DNA of 64,000 nucleotides from Phymatolithon calcareum. Taxonomy: Eukaryota > Rhodophyta > Florideophyceae > Hapalidiales. How positions within the stretch are numbered: the first letter of the stretch is position 1; every line of letters starts with the position of its first letter. The position numbers and the translations under genes are program-made. Shown here one piece after another: positions 8,913 through 18,655 of this stretch. The notes beneath the pieces are model-generated. The model ran no database searches. It was not told the origin of the DNA and saw only the letters and a list, made by a program, of their open reading frames with translations. The stretch lies in NCBI GenBank assembly GCA_977006965.1, contig OZ345352.1, positions 1,116,001-1,180,000 of the forward strand, given 5' to 3'.

Positions 8913-11107
8913 GCACCATAGACGCCCAAGTGTAGCATGAGATCCCGAAGATCGAGTCGATCTTGATCGGTCAAATATGTGACACACCTGGTTAACTGAG
9001 CAAAGGAATGTGCCGTATTCTAAAACCGAAAGGCGGAAGAGACATCATAGCGCTATTATTCTTGACAAGACTTATTAGCGCCTACACAATCTCACATCGA
9101 AACCCGAATCAGTGAAAGACTCCAGTGTGATTCAGAATGCAAGATCAAATGTGACCCACTCCAAAGTAAACCGTCACTTCTCCACCACAACAAAAGAAGC
9201 CATGGCATGCACATACATCAAGAAGTACCAAAGAAGAGAGATTCTGAAAGCCGCCGCCAAAGCTGAAAAAGACTAAAAAGGCCTAATCCCCCACACCAAT
9301 ACAAACCCTGCCGTCGCAATTGTGCTTCGAGTCAAGGAGATACAGGACCTTGGCCATAAAATGGTCATTTGGAACATTCCCGCCAATGAGCACATCGGAG
9401 CGCATAGAACTTACGGCTCAAACTGGAAATGATGGCTTCGCAGATATCAAGGCAGGCGTATCAAAAGACAAGATGTCGTCCGAAGAAATGGCCTTCACGA
9501 GAAGAGCACTGGATGAAATCATTACCATGTTTTAAGCAGCCAAAGCTACAGCCGAAACATGATTGCATCCGGCCTACTCCCCGTAGACTATGCGTGACCC
9601 AGTATAGTGGAATATTTTCCACTCTCGAGGTCCAATTATGGACCAGAGGTATGTTTTGGTATTCCACAAGGTCGAGTAGCACCCATCCATGCAAACTTCC
9701 AACATAGAATGACCCTGACCGTGGTTGTACGGGCTTAGCAAAATTGACCCAAGCGTCTGCAGATTCATTTGTAACTTTAAAAAATAAAAACTCCCATGGT
9801 CGCCAACACCTTGAGCTCAAAAAGGTCGCTAATAACACTTTCGCTAACACTTGCACCGACGGCTTCATGGACAGTTGCTCCTTCGTCGTCATTTTCGTCA
9901 TGTTTGCTTCCCGCACGAAGATCCCGGCCGTCGCACGAAAGGAAGGTTCATCTCACAGTGCACTACGATATTATTTAAAAATCTGCTTCCAATCAACATT
10001 TCTTTTTCTTCCAATACACAAAACCTTTTACAAGATATGATGCAAGAGTATCGATACTTCGCCTGCCCTTCTCTCGATTTTTTAGTTTGCCCTTGATCAC
10101 CAGAGCACTATGCTGCCGCGCATCTCCTGTGCGAGCGCTTGAGCAGATTAGACAGTGTCGAGAGCCTCGACTCGAAATATTGTCGCTACTTTACCTTACA
10201 CAACAAACCGATCAACTCCAGTGGCTGCATAACGTCAGCGCTACTTCCAGAAACTCCGTGGTCGATGTCCGCTGTTCACCAGCTCGTCCATCGTCCGATC
10301 TTAAATACTCTCCACACCCGCAAAACGCGGGGAATTGCCCCGATGTCCCTCTGCCGGCAGTTGCTGTCCACTATACCGTATGAAAGCAAGTGCACAATCG
10401 CAATATCCCTGCTTACAGATTCCATGATTCTTGCTCCGCAACGGGGCTCTGCTAAGTCATTAAACTCGACTGTAGATCACATTAAATGCTGGAGGATCTG
10501 CGGTCAGTATATCCGGCCTTGTTGGTGGCTCTGCTCTGTCATCTGAGCTGCAAGTCACCAAAGTGTGAAACTTTCTACATTGTGGTTGTCCTCAGTGGGC
10601 CTATCTATTTCTAATGCTGTTCTAGTCGCATGATTTCGTTCCCTTCTGTGCGAATATGACAGGCAAGTTATATTTTTAAAAGTAACATGCCTGGAATATT
10701 CACAGAAAAACAATTCTTTTTTTGAAAAACTCATCCAAAATACGACAAAAACTGTACGACTTCCACGTGCCTAAGATCGAAAAGCCAAGCGCGTCAGATG
10801 ATGCAATCTATTCTTCCCCTCGAGGTTCTCTTCATCTGAGATAGGACGTTTTTTCTTAGCAGGATACTGGTGGAACATGAAATTGCCCAAGATACGTTCT
10901 AAAAGCAAGAATCAATGGGAAATCTCGCCTTGTCACCAGCACACCTCTCTGCATCCAACTTCAGATCGGGAACCAGCATATCTTAGAGAGGGTAGAGCAA
11001 ACGCAGACACGATGTGCAATCTAAGAAAAACGACTCTTTGGGTGTGCAATATCCAGTTTAGCTCATTTATCGAATTAAACAACAAAACACCCATCGTCTA
11101 TTTGTGA
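8913..11107. other. Gene-poor block with retroelement scraps
   Basis: Positions 9,122-11,890 are missing from the 50-kb duplicate, where the flanks meet at 54,871. Supported pieces: a family A-like fragment at 9,320-9,535 and a T-type tail at about 9,560-9,800. Part of a codon-conserved remnant lies at about 10,470-10,650. The rest (9,800-10,470 and 10,650-11,107) shows nothing I recognise. Confidence 0.5.
9320..9535 (+). pseudogene. Divergent family A C-terminal fragment
   Basis: The frame encodes LAIKWSFGTFPPMSTS followed by a helical region and RRALDEIITMF, aligning with the C-terminal segment of family A at 63,340-63,530 (LAIKWSFGRFPPMSTS). It is much more divergent than the three longer A copies, so it comes from an older insertion or a sister subfamily. 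Confidence 0.65.
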
Positions 11108-11236
11108 AAACCATTGCTGGTGGAATATATGCCGCCATATGGATTGGATGAGCGAAGAAAAATATCCACGGAGAAGAAGATTAAGAATGGATCAAAGTGC
11201 TCTTGGCATTATCATTGCCGAGGCTCTTGAAGCTGT
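11108..11236 (+). pseudogene. 5' stub of a VWA secreted-protein gene
   Basis: Sequence resembling the VWA gene promoter (GCTGGTGGAATATATGCCGC, compare the TATA region at 13,291-13,310) runs into a decayed leader. ATGGATCAAAGTGCTCTTGG matches the start of the coding region, and GAAGCTGTGAG is then split by a MITE. The frame resumes at 11,632 with GTGAGCGAGGACC and is lost soon after. A fifth, dead member of the family. Confidence 0.7.
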
Positions 11237-11631
11237 GAGAGGGACCTTCTTGAGAATTTGATTTTTGCGTCCGCACTACCAGTCTGGAAAAGCTGCAAAT
11301 CCAGTCCCAAATATTTTCACTTCTAATGAGGACGCGGCGCAGATCTTGCGTGGCTGCTGTGCTCATCTATGTGACATTTTTCTCATACATACCTAGTTTT
11401 CGGAAGTGGAATTGCTTTTCAACCAAATGTTTCATGATATTTCAAGCTTTTGCTCAAAAATGCGTGAAAACATCTGGAGCGAAAGTTACAAATCAACGCT
11501 GCACCGCGGAATCAGCCACTGAAAACATCCGCCGCGTCCTCGTAACCAGTCCACGAATAATGACTGGTAATGAGGACTTTTTTGACTGGGTCTACGCCTA
11601 GACTTTGATAAATTATCAAGAAGGCCCCTCT
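11237..11631 (-). mobile_element. MITE with long inverted ends, GTG duplication
   Basis: The ends are inverted: AGAGGGACCTTCTTGAGAAT at the left and its near-complement ending AAGGCCCCTCT at the right. They are flanked by GTG at 11,234-11,236 and 11,632-11,634. The intact VWA gene at 57,180 has GCTGTGAGCGAGGACC once, giving the empty site. A 388-bp relative in the other orientation is at 56,145-56,532. No coding capacity; the superfamily is unassigned. Confidence 0.85.
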
Positions 11632-11689
11632 GTGAGCGAGGACCTCGGATTATGTTGGGTGTTATATGCGCGGCGTACTGGGGGTTATA

Positions 11690-12355
11690 TGTTATTTATT
11701 TTAAAAGCTCCCAAAAGCCTCAATTTGAGTAACAGGGCAGCTTGTCGCTGTTTTCTGTACTCTCCTTCTAATATCTCCTTAATTCGAATTTCTCTCCCTG
11801 TGAGGGCCCGAGTAAGTCTTTTGCATTCATATTCCGTTTCTTGATCCATCTTCATAGACCGTAGTATACGTTGCAACACGATAAGCCCCACTACAGCACC
11901 AGTCCCAAATTAGCGCGGCGTACTCACATACTGGCCTGATATTGTTTTGAAAGGCCTGATGATTTTTCTCTATTATATTCTTTCCTTGCCATGCCTAGTG
12001 TACTCATAAGCAGCATTTTTTGCGACTACGCATTCTGAATCGCTCCAGAAGCCTGTAGTGACGAATTCCGTTCTGGTCATCGGTCGTACTGATATATTCT
12101 AGTGCGTCATATTTGAACTTCCTCGTACTCCAGTAGGGTCTTCCAATGCTTCGCCTTGGGAGTTTGACTGAGCACTTTCGGGTCGATCAAGTCCTTCGAA
12201 TAGACCTCTGCCCATTCAGAGCATTCATTGAGCATTTCCTCAAGAACTCCTTCTTTCCTCGCCATTTGCATTACGTCGTCAGCAAATATATTCAAGCGAA
12301 GACTCACATCAAAATCGAAGCTCATAGCCGTAATTCTTTCAGCCAAGGTGTCCAT
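11690..12355 (-). pseudogene. Non-LTR family F copy F1, RT remnant and 3' end
   Basis: On the minus strand, 12,355-12,107 encodes an RT piece with NIFADDVMQMA, the catalytic box. It runs through a decayed region to the family F C-terminal segment (ECKRLTRALTGREIRIKEIL, 11,860-11,730) and an AATAAAT tail at about 11,695. Several stops interrupt it. The 50-kb duplicate retains only the RT part (54,885-55,330). Confidence 0.8.
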
Positions 12356-12639
12356 TAAAAAAGGGTCCAGCAGTCCGTATCAAAGCTTTCAAAATAAATT
12401 TGAATACATTTTGGTTGATGCTCATTCCTAGCATTTTGGTATACACGAAATTTTGACAGTTCGCAGAAGGGTTGTCCGCCTAAACGAGCTCTCACGTGTG
12501 CAGACGTCCACCTAGTCCCTATTTTGACTTCGCTCCAATTATCCGCATGTCCACTCGAATCAACTGGTTGTGAATCCAGTGGCGAGGAGAGAGGCACGCA
12601 TTTTCGCGCAATTATCCTCTCATGTTATGTACTACTGTA

Positions 12640-13000
12640 TGCCATCTGGGGAACCCACGCGTTGATCTCTACAGCAGTGCATCGCTGTAGTAAATAATCT
12701 TTCTTGTAGAGCACAACAAATGCTGGAGGTTCTCATGCCACTACAGTATCGTAAACTCAACCTCATCGGTGCGGTACAAATAGTTCTGCTTTGTCTTTTG
12801 GTTTCAGAGATTCTCCATGTGCCTATCTATTGATAACGCTGCTCTGATTGCATCATTCTCTCGCTTCTGTACAAGAAGGTGACGCAATCTGTGATGCTGG
12901 CGGCCAAGCTGTTTGTATATTCTTGCAATACTCCTCTCAAATACTGTAACATTTGACTAGTGCTTTCAAGCCCAAATGATCTAAACGTCGAGCGCGAGAG
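12640..13000 (+). pseudogene. Remnant of an unknown conserved coding unit
   Basis: A reading frame around 12,730 gives QQMLEVLMPLQYRKLNLIG and continues with frame breaks. The divergent copy at 22,890-23,300 (minus) gives QQMLEDLMPLQYRKFGLIG. Differences between the two fall mostly at third codon positions, which suggests past protein constraint. Copies also lie at 55,560-55,920 and partly at 10,470-10,650. I do not recognise the family; it could be a host gene or an uncharacterised element ORF. Confidence 0.45.
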
Positions 13001-13299
13001 ACGATTAGCTCGTTTCTTCCCCACGAATTCCAAGACATTGCCTCGAGTTTATGAGCTGGAAGCAAGCACCCAGGGGAATTGTTGCCTCGAATCTTGTTCC
13101 CGGCAGTTCTCTAAGCATCCGAAATTTAAATCGATAAATTCTTCAACTTAACTTGCACATCCTACGGTTGGCAGATCCTGTGCAAACAAGTTGAACTGGA
13201 AGAGGCTCCCATTACTGTGAGCTGATCAGTACTGCTGGTCCACGAGATATCAGTATCGCCAAATTGCTATCGAAGTTCGGTAGAGGCTGTTGCTGGTGG

Positions 13300-13308
13300 T
13301 ATATATAC
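13300..13308 (+). promoter_or_regulatory. TATA box of VWA gene copy 1
   Basis: TATATATAC lies 56-64 bases before the ATG. The same motif occupies the same position before copies 2 (17,177-17,185) and 3 (57,044-57,052), within a conserved stretch starting GATATCAGTATCGCC. Function is inferred from position and conservation. Confidence 0.65.
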
Positions 13309-13363
13309 GGCTCTATGGATTGCCATGTAGAGCACAAACCACCATCGACGGCAATCACCAGCT

Positions 13364-14788
13364 ATGGCCACGTACATTGGATGGATCCAAGTGCTCTTCG
13401 CATTCACTCTTCTCATTGCCGTGACGTATGCAGATGTGAGCGAGGACCGTGCATTCGATGATCTGGAAGCTGTTCTGAAAGAACATGTTCGTTCTCTGGA
13501 TGCTGGAGAAGACGCCTCTAAAATCGTAAACACAATTCGACAGTCTTCTTCAGGTCCGGGTTCTGAATGCATCAGCAAGTCAAAGTGCTATCCAGTCCGA
13601 AGCTGCGGTACTTTCGATTGTTCCTTCTGCTCTCAACTGCGTTGTCTACCAAGCCGTGAGGTTGAACGCACCAAAGAAATCTTCACAGTCAAATGCGAAA
13701 AATCTCCCTGTGCACCCGAAATTGATGGACTCAAGACTTCTGCATCACCAACACCAACTAAGAGTCCCCGCAATTGCTGCACTAGAAACTTCTGCATCAC
13801 CAACACCTGCAAACCAGTTCAGCTTCCAGAAATTTCTCTTGCTGGAAAATCTGTTGGTGATACGGTCACTGTTAATTCCGTCATCAAGGTCCCAACCAAA
13901 CTGACCACCGATATCTACATGCTCTCTGATACCACGGGTAGCATGAGAGGCGAGATTGATGCTGTGCGCAAGCAAATGGAGGATCTCATAAATGCTCTGA
14001 AGAAAACAGAGACTTCGGATGTTGCGTTTGGCGTCGGAGAATTCAGGGATGAGAGGGAGTTGGGGGATGGGTTCAGAAATCTGCAACCAATTGCCCTGGA
14101 CACGAACAAGACACTTGAAGCTGTTAACAAACTGCCCGCGACTGGAGGTAAAGATGGACCGGAAGGCGGGCTTGTTGCACTCTACAAGATTGCCACTGAT
14201 GCCGAGATCGGATGGCGCAAGGAGAGCAGGAAGATCGTCGTATTTTACGGTGATGCACCGCAGCATGAGCCTACATGCCTTTCCGGAAAGGTGCTCAAGC
14301 GTGCCGATGTTATCGATGCTTTGCTCTTGCGCAATATCACCGTTGTGTCAGTGAGCTTCCAAGGTGGACTAGACAGGCCGACGTACGAGATTTCGTGTGA
14401 GAAAAAGGTCGATCCAAGCAAACGGACTGCTGGAAACCAAGGCAAGGAGATCGCGAGCAAGACATTTGGGGCACACAAGGAGGTTACAGCTGCCAATCCG
14501 AAGTCTATGGAAGTGTTGGATGCGATTACGAAGGCAATTGTTGAATCAAAGCTTTTTCTGGACGTTGCAAGGACTGACTGTGAAGCAATCACTATCGAAT
14601 ATGTTCCTTCTTTCCCGACTATGGTAACGCTTGGTGCTGAAGTGAAGTTTGATCAGAAGATCACAATCAATCCTGAAATATGCGCTCTCGGAATCGAAGA
14701 CTGCAGGACCTATTTCTCTGTTTCCGGTCCTCTCGTTGCGGAGCAAACTATTAGGACTATTGATGTTCGGGGATGTGATGGTTTCTAA
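13364..14788 (+). CDS. Secreted Cys-rich VWA / integrin-beta-like protein, copy 1
   Basis: An intronless 474-residue ORF. Residues 1-23 form a signal peptide (hydrophobic WIQVLFAFTLLIAV, cleavage near TYAD). Residues about 66-150 form a Cys-rich module with about 12 cysteines. Residues about 180-400 form a von Willebrand A domain. The metal-ion site motif is DTTGSM at 189-194, followed by FGVGEFRD and later IVVFYGDAPQHE. The C-terminal 70 residues contain four more cysteines. There is no transmembrane segment or GPI-like tail, so it is probably secreted. A Cys-rich segment before a VWA domain recalls the PSI plus I-like layout of beta-integrins, but homology is not established. It forms a tail-to-tail inverted pair with copy 2. 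The ATG is well placed after a TATA box. Confidence 0.88.
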   Translation: MATYIGWIQVLFAFTLLIAVTYADVSEDRAFDDLEAVLKEHVRSLDAGEDASKIVNTIRQSSSGPGSECISKSKCYPVRSCGTFDCSFCSQLRCLPSREVERTKEIFTVKCEKSPCAPEIDGLKTSASPTPTKSPRNCCTRNFCITNTCKPVQLPEISLAGKSVGDTVTVNSVIKVPTKLTTDIYMLSDTTGSMRGEIDAVRKQMEDLINALKKTETSDVAFGVGEFRDERELGDGFRNLQPIALDTNKTLEAVNKLPATGGKDGPEGGLVALYKIATDAEIGWRKESRKIVVFYGDAPQHEPTCLSGKVLKRADVIDALLLRNITVVSVSFQGGLDRPTYEISCEKKVDPSKRTAGNQGKEIASKTFGAHKEVTAANPKSMEVLDAITKAIVESKLFLDVARTDCEAITIEYVPSFPTMVTLGAEVKFDQKITINPEICALGIEDCRTYFSVSGPLVAEQTIRTIDVRGCDGF

Positions 14789-15164
14789 TACTGTGACATG
14801 CGCATTTCTTCTGTTAGAAGAATATTACTACAATACCTTCTAAGTAGCTCTTATGTTCAGGCAGAGTAGTAAAACCTATGGTCAAGTGCATTGACTAATA
14901 ATTAGCTGGAGTATTCCAGTCCACGTCGAGGACAATGGTAATTTTGATATATTTATTGTAGTTCTAAGATCCATGCTTTAATGGCATAATCCGAAGCGCA
15001 GTTTAAAAGATCACGACTTCTTCCACCGTTATTCTTCGCTCGACGAAGTCGGAGATTAGATGTCTATCCCCAGAGTCAGAGCACGTCCACATAGACTCAA
15101 TGCGCAGATGACCCTCAGTGTTCTGATGCTCACGTAGGTCGTAATGAAGTGGATTTATTCGGGG

Positions 15165-15330
15165 GTATGTGATGTTTTAATATACAGGCTTCCAAAACCT
15201 CAGTTTGAGTAACAGGGCCGCTTCTCACTCTTCCACATTCTATTCTCCTTAAATCTCATTAATTCAAATTCCTCTTCCCATGAGGGCCCGAGTGCGTCCT
15301 TTACATTCATATTCATATCCCGCAATAAAT
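15165..15330 (-). mobile_element. Family F 3' fragment at palindrome centre
   Basis: TTTTAATATACAGGCTTCCA and the following CCTCAGTTTGAGTAACAGGG match family F tails at 11,700 and 61,340. The minus strand encodes a decayed C-terminal segment. It sits exactly between the palindrome arms; related sequence in inverted orientation (59,030-59,100) sits in the centre of palindrome 2. Confidence 0.75.
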
Positions 15331-15695
15331 CCACTTCATTACGACCTACGTGAGCATCAGAACACCGAGGATCATCTGCGCGTTGCGTCTATGTAGACGT
15401 GCTCTAACTCTGGGGATAGACATCTAATCTCCGACTTCGGCGAGCGAAGAATAACGGTGGAAGAAGTCGTGATCTTTTAAACTGCGCTTCGGATTATACC
15501 AGTAAAGCATGGAACTTAGGACTGCAAGAAATAAATCAAAAATTATCATTGCCCTCAACGTGGACTGGAATGCTGTTCCTGATTGTTAGTCAATGCACTT
15601 GACCATAGGTTTTACTACTCTGCCTTAACATAAGAGCTGCTTAGAATGTATTGTAGTAATCTTCCTCTTTCAAAAGAAATGAACATGTCGCAGTA

Positions 15696-17120
15696 TTAGG
15701 AACCATCACATCCCAGAACATCGATAGTACTAATAGTTTGCTCCGCAACGAGAGGACCGGAAACAGAGAAATAGGTCCTGCATTCTTCGATCCCGAGAAC
15801 GCATATTTCAGGATTGATTGTGATCTTCTGCTCAAACCTCACTTCAGCACCAAGCGTAACCATAGTCGGGAAAGAAGGAACATATTCGATAGTGATTGCT
15901 TCACAGTCAGTCCTTGCAACATCCAGAAAAAGCTTTGATTCAGCAATTGCCTTCGTAATCGCATCCAACACTTCCATAGACTTCGGATTGGTAGCTGTAA
16001 CCTCCTTGCGTGCCCCAAATGTCTTGCTCGCGATCTCCTTGCCTTGTTTTCCAACGGTCCGTTTGCCTTCATCGGTCTTTTTATCGCATGAAATCTCGAA
16101 CGTCGGCCTGTCTAGTCCACATTGGAAGCTCACTGCCACAACAGTGATATTGCGCAAGAGCAAAGCATCGATAACATCGGCACGCTTGAGTACTTTTCCG
16201 GAAAGACAGGTAGGTTCATGCTGCGGTGCATCACCGTAAAACACGACGATCTTCCTGCTCTCCTTGCGCCATCCGATCTCGGTATCCGTGGCAATCTTGT
16301 AGAGTGCAACAAGTCCGCCTTCCGGTCCATCTCCACCTCCGTTCGCAAGCAGTTTGTTCACAGTTTCAATTGACTTGCTAGTTTTCAGGTCAATACGTTG
16401 CAGATTTTTGAACCCATCCCCCAACTCTGTCTCGTCTCTGAATTCTCCGACGCCAAAAGCAATATCCTCGCTCTGTGTTTTCTTCAGATTCCTTATGAGA
16501 TCCTCCATTTGCTTGCGCACAGCCTTAATCTCGCCACTCATGCTACCCGTGGTATCAGAGAGCATGTAGACATCCGTGGTCAGTTTGGTTGGGACCTTGA
16601 TGACGGAATTAACAGTGAACGTATCACCAACAGATTTTCCAGCAAGAGAAATTTCGGGAAGCTTAGCTGGTTTGCAGGTGTTGGTGATGCAGAAGTTTCT
16701 AGTGCAGCAATTGCGGAGACTCTTAGTTGGTGTTGGTGATGCAGAAGTCTTGAGTCCATCAATTTCGGGTGCACAGGGAGATCTTTCGCATTTGACTGTG
16801 AAGATTTCTTTGGTGCGTTCAACCTCACGGCTTGGTAGACAACGCAGTTTAGAGCAGAAGGGACACTCGAAAGTACCGCAGCTTCGGACTGGATAGCACT
16901 TTGACTTGCTGATGCATTCAGAACCCGGACCTGATGCAGACTGATGAATTGTGTTTGTGATTTTCGAGGCGTCTTCTCCAGAATCCAGTGAACGAACATG
17001 TTCTTTCAGAACAACTTCGAGATCATCGAATGCATGGTCCTCGCTCAATTCCGAATGCGCCGCCGAAATGAGAAGAGTGAGTGCGAGGAGTACTTTGATC
17101 AATCCATTGAACTTAGCCAT
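15696..17120 (-). CDS. Secreted Cys-rich VWA / integrin-beta-like protein, copy 2
   Basis: A 474-residue minus-strand paralogue of the gene at 13,364 with the same architecture. The signal peptide is FNGLIKVLLALTLLISAAHS. The N-terminal Cys-rich module, DTTGSMSGEI metal-site motif and C-terminal Cys segment are all present. A 20-bp stretch, ACTTCTGCATCACCAACACC, occurs twice in this copy and copy 1, once in each of two reading frames (SASPTP and FCITNT). Copy 3 lacks the first occurrence, which explains the 11-residue length difference. All frames are intact with no stop, so it is probably functional. ATG at 17,120; TATA box 57 bases further upstream. Confidence 0.87.
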   Translation of the reverse strand: MAKFNGLIKVLLALTLLISAAHSELSEDHAFDDLEVVLKEHVRSLDSGEDASKITNTIHQSASGPGSECISKSKCYPVRSCGTFECPFCSKLRCLPSREVERTKEIFTVKCERSPCAPEIDGLKTSASPTPTKSLRNCCTRNFCITNTCKPAKLPEISLAGKSVGDTFTVNSVIKVPTKLTTDVYMLSDTTGSMSGEIKAVRKQMEDLIRNLKKTQSEDIAFGVGEFRDETELGDGFKNLQRIDLKTSKSIETVNKLLANGGGDGPEGGLVALYKIATDTEIGWRKESRKIVVFYGDAPQHEPTCLSGKVLKRADVIDALLLRNITVVAVSFQCGLDRPTFEISCDKKTDEGKRTVGKQGKEIASKTFGARKEVTATNPKSMEVLDAITKAIAESKLFLDVARTDCEAITIEYVPSFPTMVTLGAEVRFEQKITINPEICVLGIEECRTYFSVSGPLVAEQTISTIDVLGCDGS

Positions 17121-17176
17121 AGCTGATGATTGCTGTCGGTGATGGTTTGTGCTCTACAGGGCAATCCATAGAGCGG

Positions 17177-17185
17177 TATATATAC
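17177..17185 (-). promoter_or_regulatory. TATA box of VWA gene copy 2
   Basis: The palindromic-looking GTATATATAC on the minus strand lies about 57 bases upstream of the ATG at 17,120, matching the placement in the other two intact copies. Confidence 0.62.
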
Positions 17186-17205
17186 ACCATCAACAGTCTC
17201 TATCG

Positions 17206-17260
17206 TTGTCAACCGGCTGAGGGGGTAGACATCGGCTTTCTCTTGCAACTGATCGCTTCT
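17206..17260 (+). repeat. Half of a terminal inverted-repeat element
   Basis: TTGTCAACCGGCTGAGGGG at 17,206-17,224 is identical to the left end of the 188-bp element at 22,292-22,479, and similarity continues for roughly 50 bp. No matching right end is seen nearby. It abuts the outer boundary of palindrome 1. Confidence 0.6.
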
Positions 17261-17805
17261 ATGTTATCCCTAGGGATGACATAGCAATTTTGATAGGACA
17301 CTCATACGAAATCCTTTTTTTCCACTTGTTTCCCTCGCAATTTCGAAGTCATTTCCACTGAAGACATAGAGTCTAATTTCATCCCCAGGTATGACATATA
17401 GGGCAAGACAAAATCCTATTTTTTGAGTATGTTCTAAGGGTGCCCCCGCTCTCTCAGGAAGAGCTGGGAATTAATTTTCTTCATTCAAAAAACAAACCGG
17501 TTTCCAATAATGCTCTCGAGGCATCAATCACTCTCAGATTTGAGAATGTTCTAAGGGTACACCTGGTCTCTCAGTAAGAGCTGGGAATCAATATTCTTCA
17601 TTGAAAAGACAAGTTGGTTTCCAATTATTCCCTCCAGGCACCAATCACTCTCAGATAATTTGCTTCGAATCTCGACTTTGCTTTAGTTGAATATCATCCC
17701 CTTCGTGGTCATGTGGTACAGGTGTCCTCGGCGGAGCATCATCAATCACCAGAGTGTATTCGGCAACCGAAGTTTTAAACAATATTGCAATCTATTTTTA
17801 TTAAA
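17261..17805. repeat. Intergenic with a two-copy tandem repeat
   Basis: No gene. Two units of about 115 bp lie at roughly 17,425-17,540 and 17,541-17,655. Each has TGTTCTAAGGGT, CTCTCAG-AAGAGCTGGGAAT and CAATCACTCTCAGA. A 26-bp near-palindrome centred on ATCCCTAGGGAT lies at about 17,257-17,282. TTGAATATCAT at about 17,685 recurs at 22,555. Confidence 0.6.
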
Positions 17806-17806
17806 A

Positions 17807-18655
17807 CTAGGTCTTTTTTTCTTTCTTTATTGCAGAGAACGTTAGTTTACTCTCGAGCAAGTTCTCATTGTTGAGAAATTTGAGTATCTCAATGGGACTC
17901 TCCCTGCACAGATTTTCTACAGTTTTGTTGCGTACTCTTCCTACGAATCGTTGTCGAGATACAGTCCGCCCAGAGCAGTGTAGGATCAGGTACTCCACTG
18001 TCTCCTTAATGCCATATGGGCACATCTTACACACCGGGTCGTAGAGTAGCGGTTTTTCCTCGCTGCGCCCATGATGAAAGGTTGCTACAATTGGGGAGCA
18101 ATTCACTATGAGCTGATATAGTATCACCTCGGCACGTCTCTGTGAGATGCTAAGATCTTTCGGGACTATAGGTAAGATAAATGGTTTGCTTCTACAAGGC
18201 GGCTTGATAATGGATCGCGCTGCTTCCAATGCAAGGGGTATCGTTTGGTGCAACACCAGACTTGATTCCAAAATTCGCCTCCTCGCGAGTTTATCAGCGG
18301 CCTCGTTTTTCGGGACCACACAGTGGGTCGGTATCCAAACACACTCTATGTGAACCTCGTAGGACATGACTTGTTCCATAAGATTCCAAATGTTCCGGTC
18401 CATCTCACCGAACATCCGCGGTTGCGCGTTGAGCGCATCTATGCAGCTTCTGCTGTCAGTGAACCATCTGATGGTGCTGCCGCGCGAAAGCTGAAGATTC
18501 GCTACTGCCTGGAACGCATGGACGGCCGCAAATACCTCAGCGTCGAATGAGGAGCCTAGAGCCCTATCGGAAAGCGCTGTTTCGACTATCGTTTCTCCAT
18601 CGCGTAGCATCAAAATCCCAGCTCCGCCGACCTGGAATGGGATGGTACGATACAT
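17807..18655 (-). pseudogene. RNase H domain and C-terminus of family D
   Basis: The frame shows RNase H landmarks: GGAGILML, then FDAEVFAAVHA (second acidic residue), WFTDSRSCIDAL (third), and PKNEAADKLARR (fourth). A downstream CKMCPYGIKETVEYLILHCS is a Cys/His knuckle common at non-LTR C-termini. The first catalytic aspartate region just upstream of 18,655 is frame-broken. The C-terminus KFLNNENLLESKL recurs at 53,100 and 8,700. Confidence 0.85.

Larger units (their letters stand above)
13286..17195. repeat. Large imperfect palindrome 1 (VWA gene pair)
   Basis: The left arm (about 13,286-15,160) and right arm (about 15,335-17,195) are inverted copies. They include promoters, full coding regions and 3' flanks. 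For example, ATGTCTATCCCCAGAGTCAG at 15,060 is mirrored near 15,425. The 175-bp spacer is occupied by a family F tail. The right arm stops at the inverted-repeat sequence starting 17,206. Confidence 0.9.
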
